DNA of 5,732 nt from Chlorobiota bacterium (GTDB lineage Bacteria; Bacteroidota; Bacteroidia; Bacteroidales; B39-G9), in NCBI GenBank assembly GCA_030632095.1, contig DAOVJU010000255.1, forward strand, positions 1 to 5,732, given 5' to 3'. Positions 5,715 through 5,732 of the stretch are shown piece by piece. Position numbers and translations under genes: made by a program. How positions within the stretch are numbered: the first letter of the stretch is position 1; every line of letters begins with the position of its first letter. The notes under the pieces were generated by a model. The model was not told the origin of the DNA and did not search any database. It saw nothing but the letters and a program-made list of their open reading frames with translations.

Positions 5715-5732
5715 AAATGGTAGGAAAAATAG

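Noticed and set aside
5717..5732. Start of a further plus-strand gene (ATG GTA GGA AAA ATA)
   Set aside because: Only five codons are visible and there is no upstream signal other than the hairpin, so it cannot be supported as a gene.

Overview
The window is AT-rich, its genes lack clear Shine-Dalgarno sequences, and one start is preceded by a TAnnTTTG-type -7 box. Together with the protein families present (a DUF438/hemerythrin/PAS protein, small secreted repeat proteins, GT-C-like membrane proteins), this suggests a member of the Bacteroidota, perhaps an anaerobic or environmental Bacteroidales/Marinilabiliales-type organism. That placement is inferred from style and family content; there is no rRNA or marker gene in view.

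Left third (minus strand, 1-2908). Reading leftwards there is a DUF262 (GmrS/ParB-like) protein without a DUF1524/HNH nuclease half, then a 485-residue multi-pass membrane protein with a GT-C-like layout. Last comes the 5' end of a second membrane glycosyltransferase (GT39/ArnT-like) that runs off the left edge. That last reading frame is continuous with an ATG only if a -1 shift occurs at an A AAA AAG heptamer, so it is either a one-base deletion or a slippage site. The two membrane proteins look like part of a surface-glycan or lipid-linked glycosylation locus.

Middle (2909-3660). A 283-bp divergent intergenic region holds the best regulatory signal in the window. Four GTAC boxes are spaced exactly 10 bp apart and form two GTACA-N4-TGTAC dyads. 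They lie about 110 bp upstream of a sigma-54-type -24/-12 promoter (TTGGCAT...TTGTA), and the promoter itself sits within a 9-bp inverted repeat. This module points at a short secreted acidic protein made of three 24-residue repeats with a Trp at an exact 24-residue period, closed by a strong intrinsic terminator. I read this as a self-contained unit: activator sites, sigma-54 promoter, one small exported repeat protein, terminator. It is the most unusual system here. The activator gene is not in the window.

Right part (3661-5732). A 130-residue protein with two CxxC pairs (zinc-ribbon-like) is followed by a DUF438 + hemerythrin-like + PAS protein. The latter has a -7 box embedded in an 8-bp dyad just before its start and lacks the usual first hemerythrin histidine. 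The last 253 bp appear non-coding but structured: a GC-rich tandem/palindromic patch, an approximately 100-bp segment bounded by 10-bp direct repeats with subterminal inverted repeats, and a perfect 12-bp hairpin near the right edge. No tRNA, rRNA or CRISPR array and no complete insertion sequence was seen.
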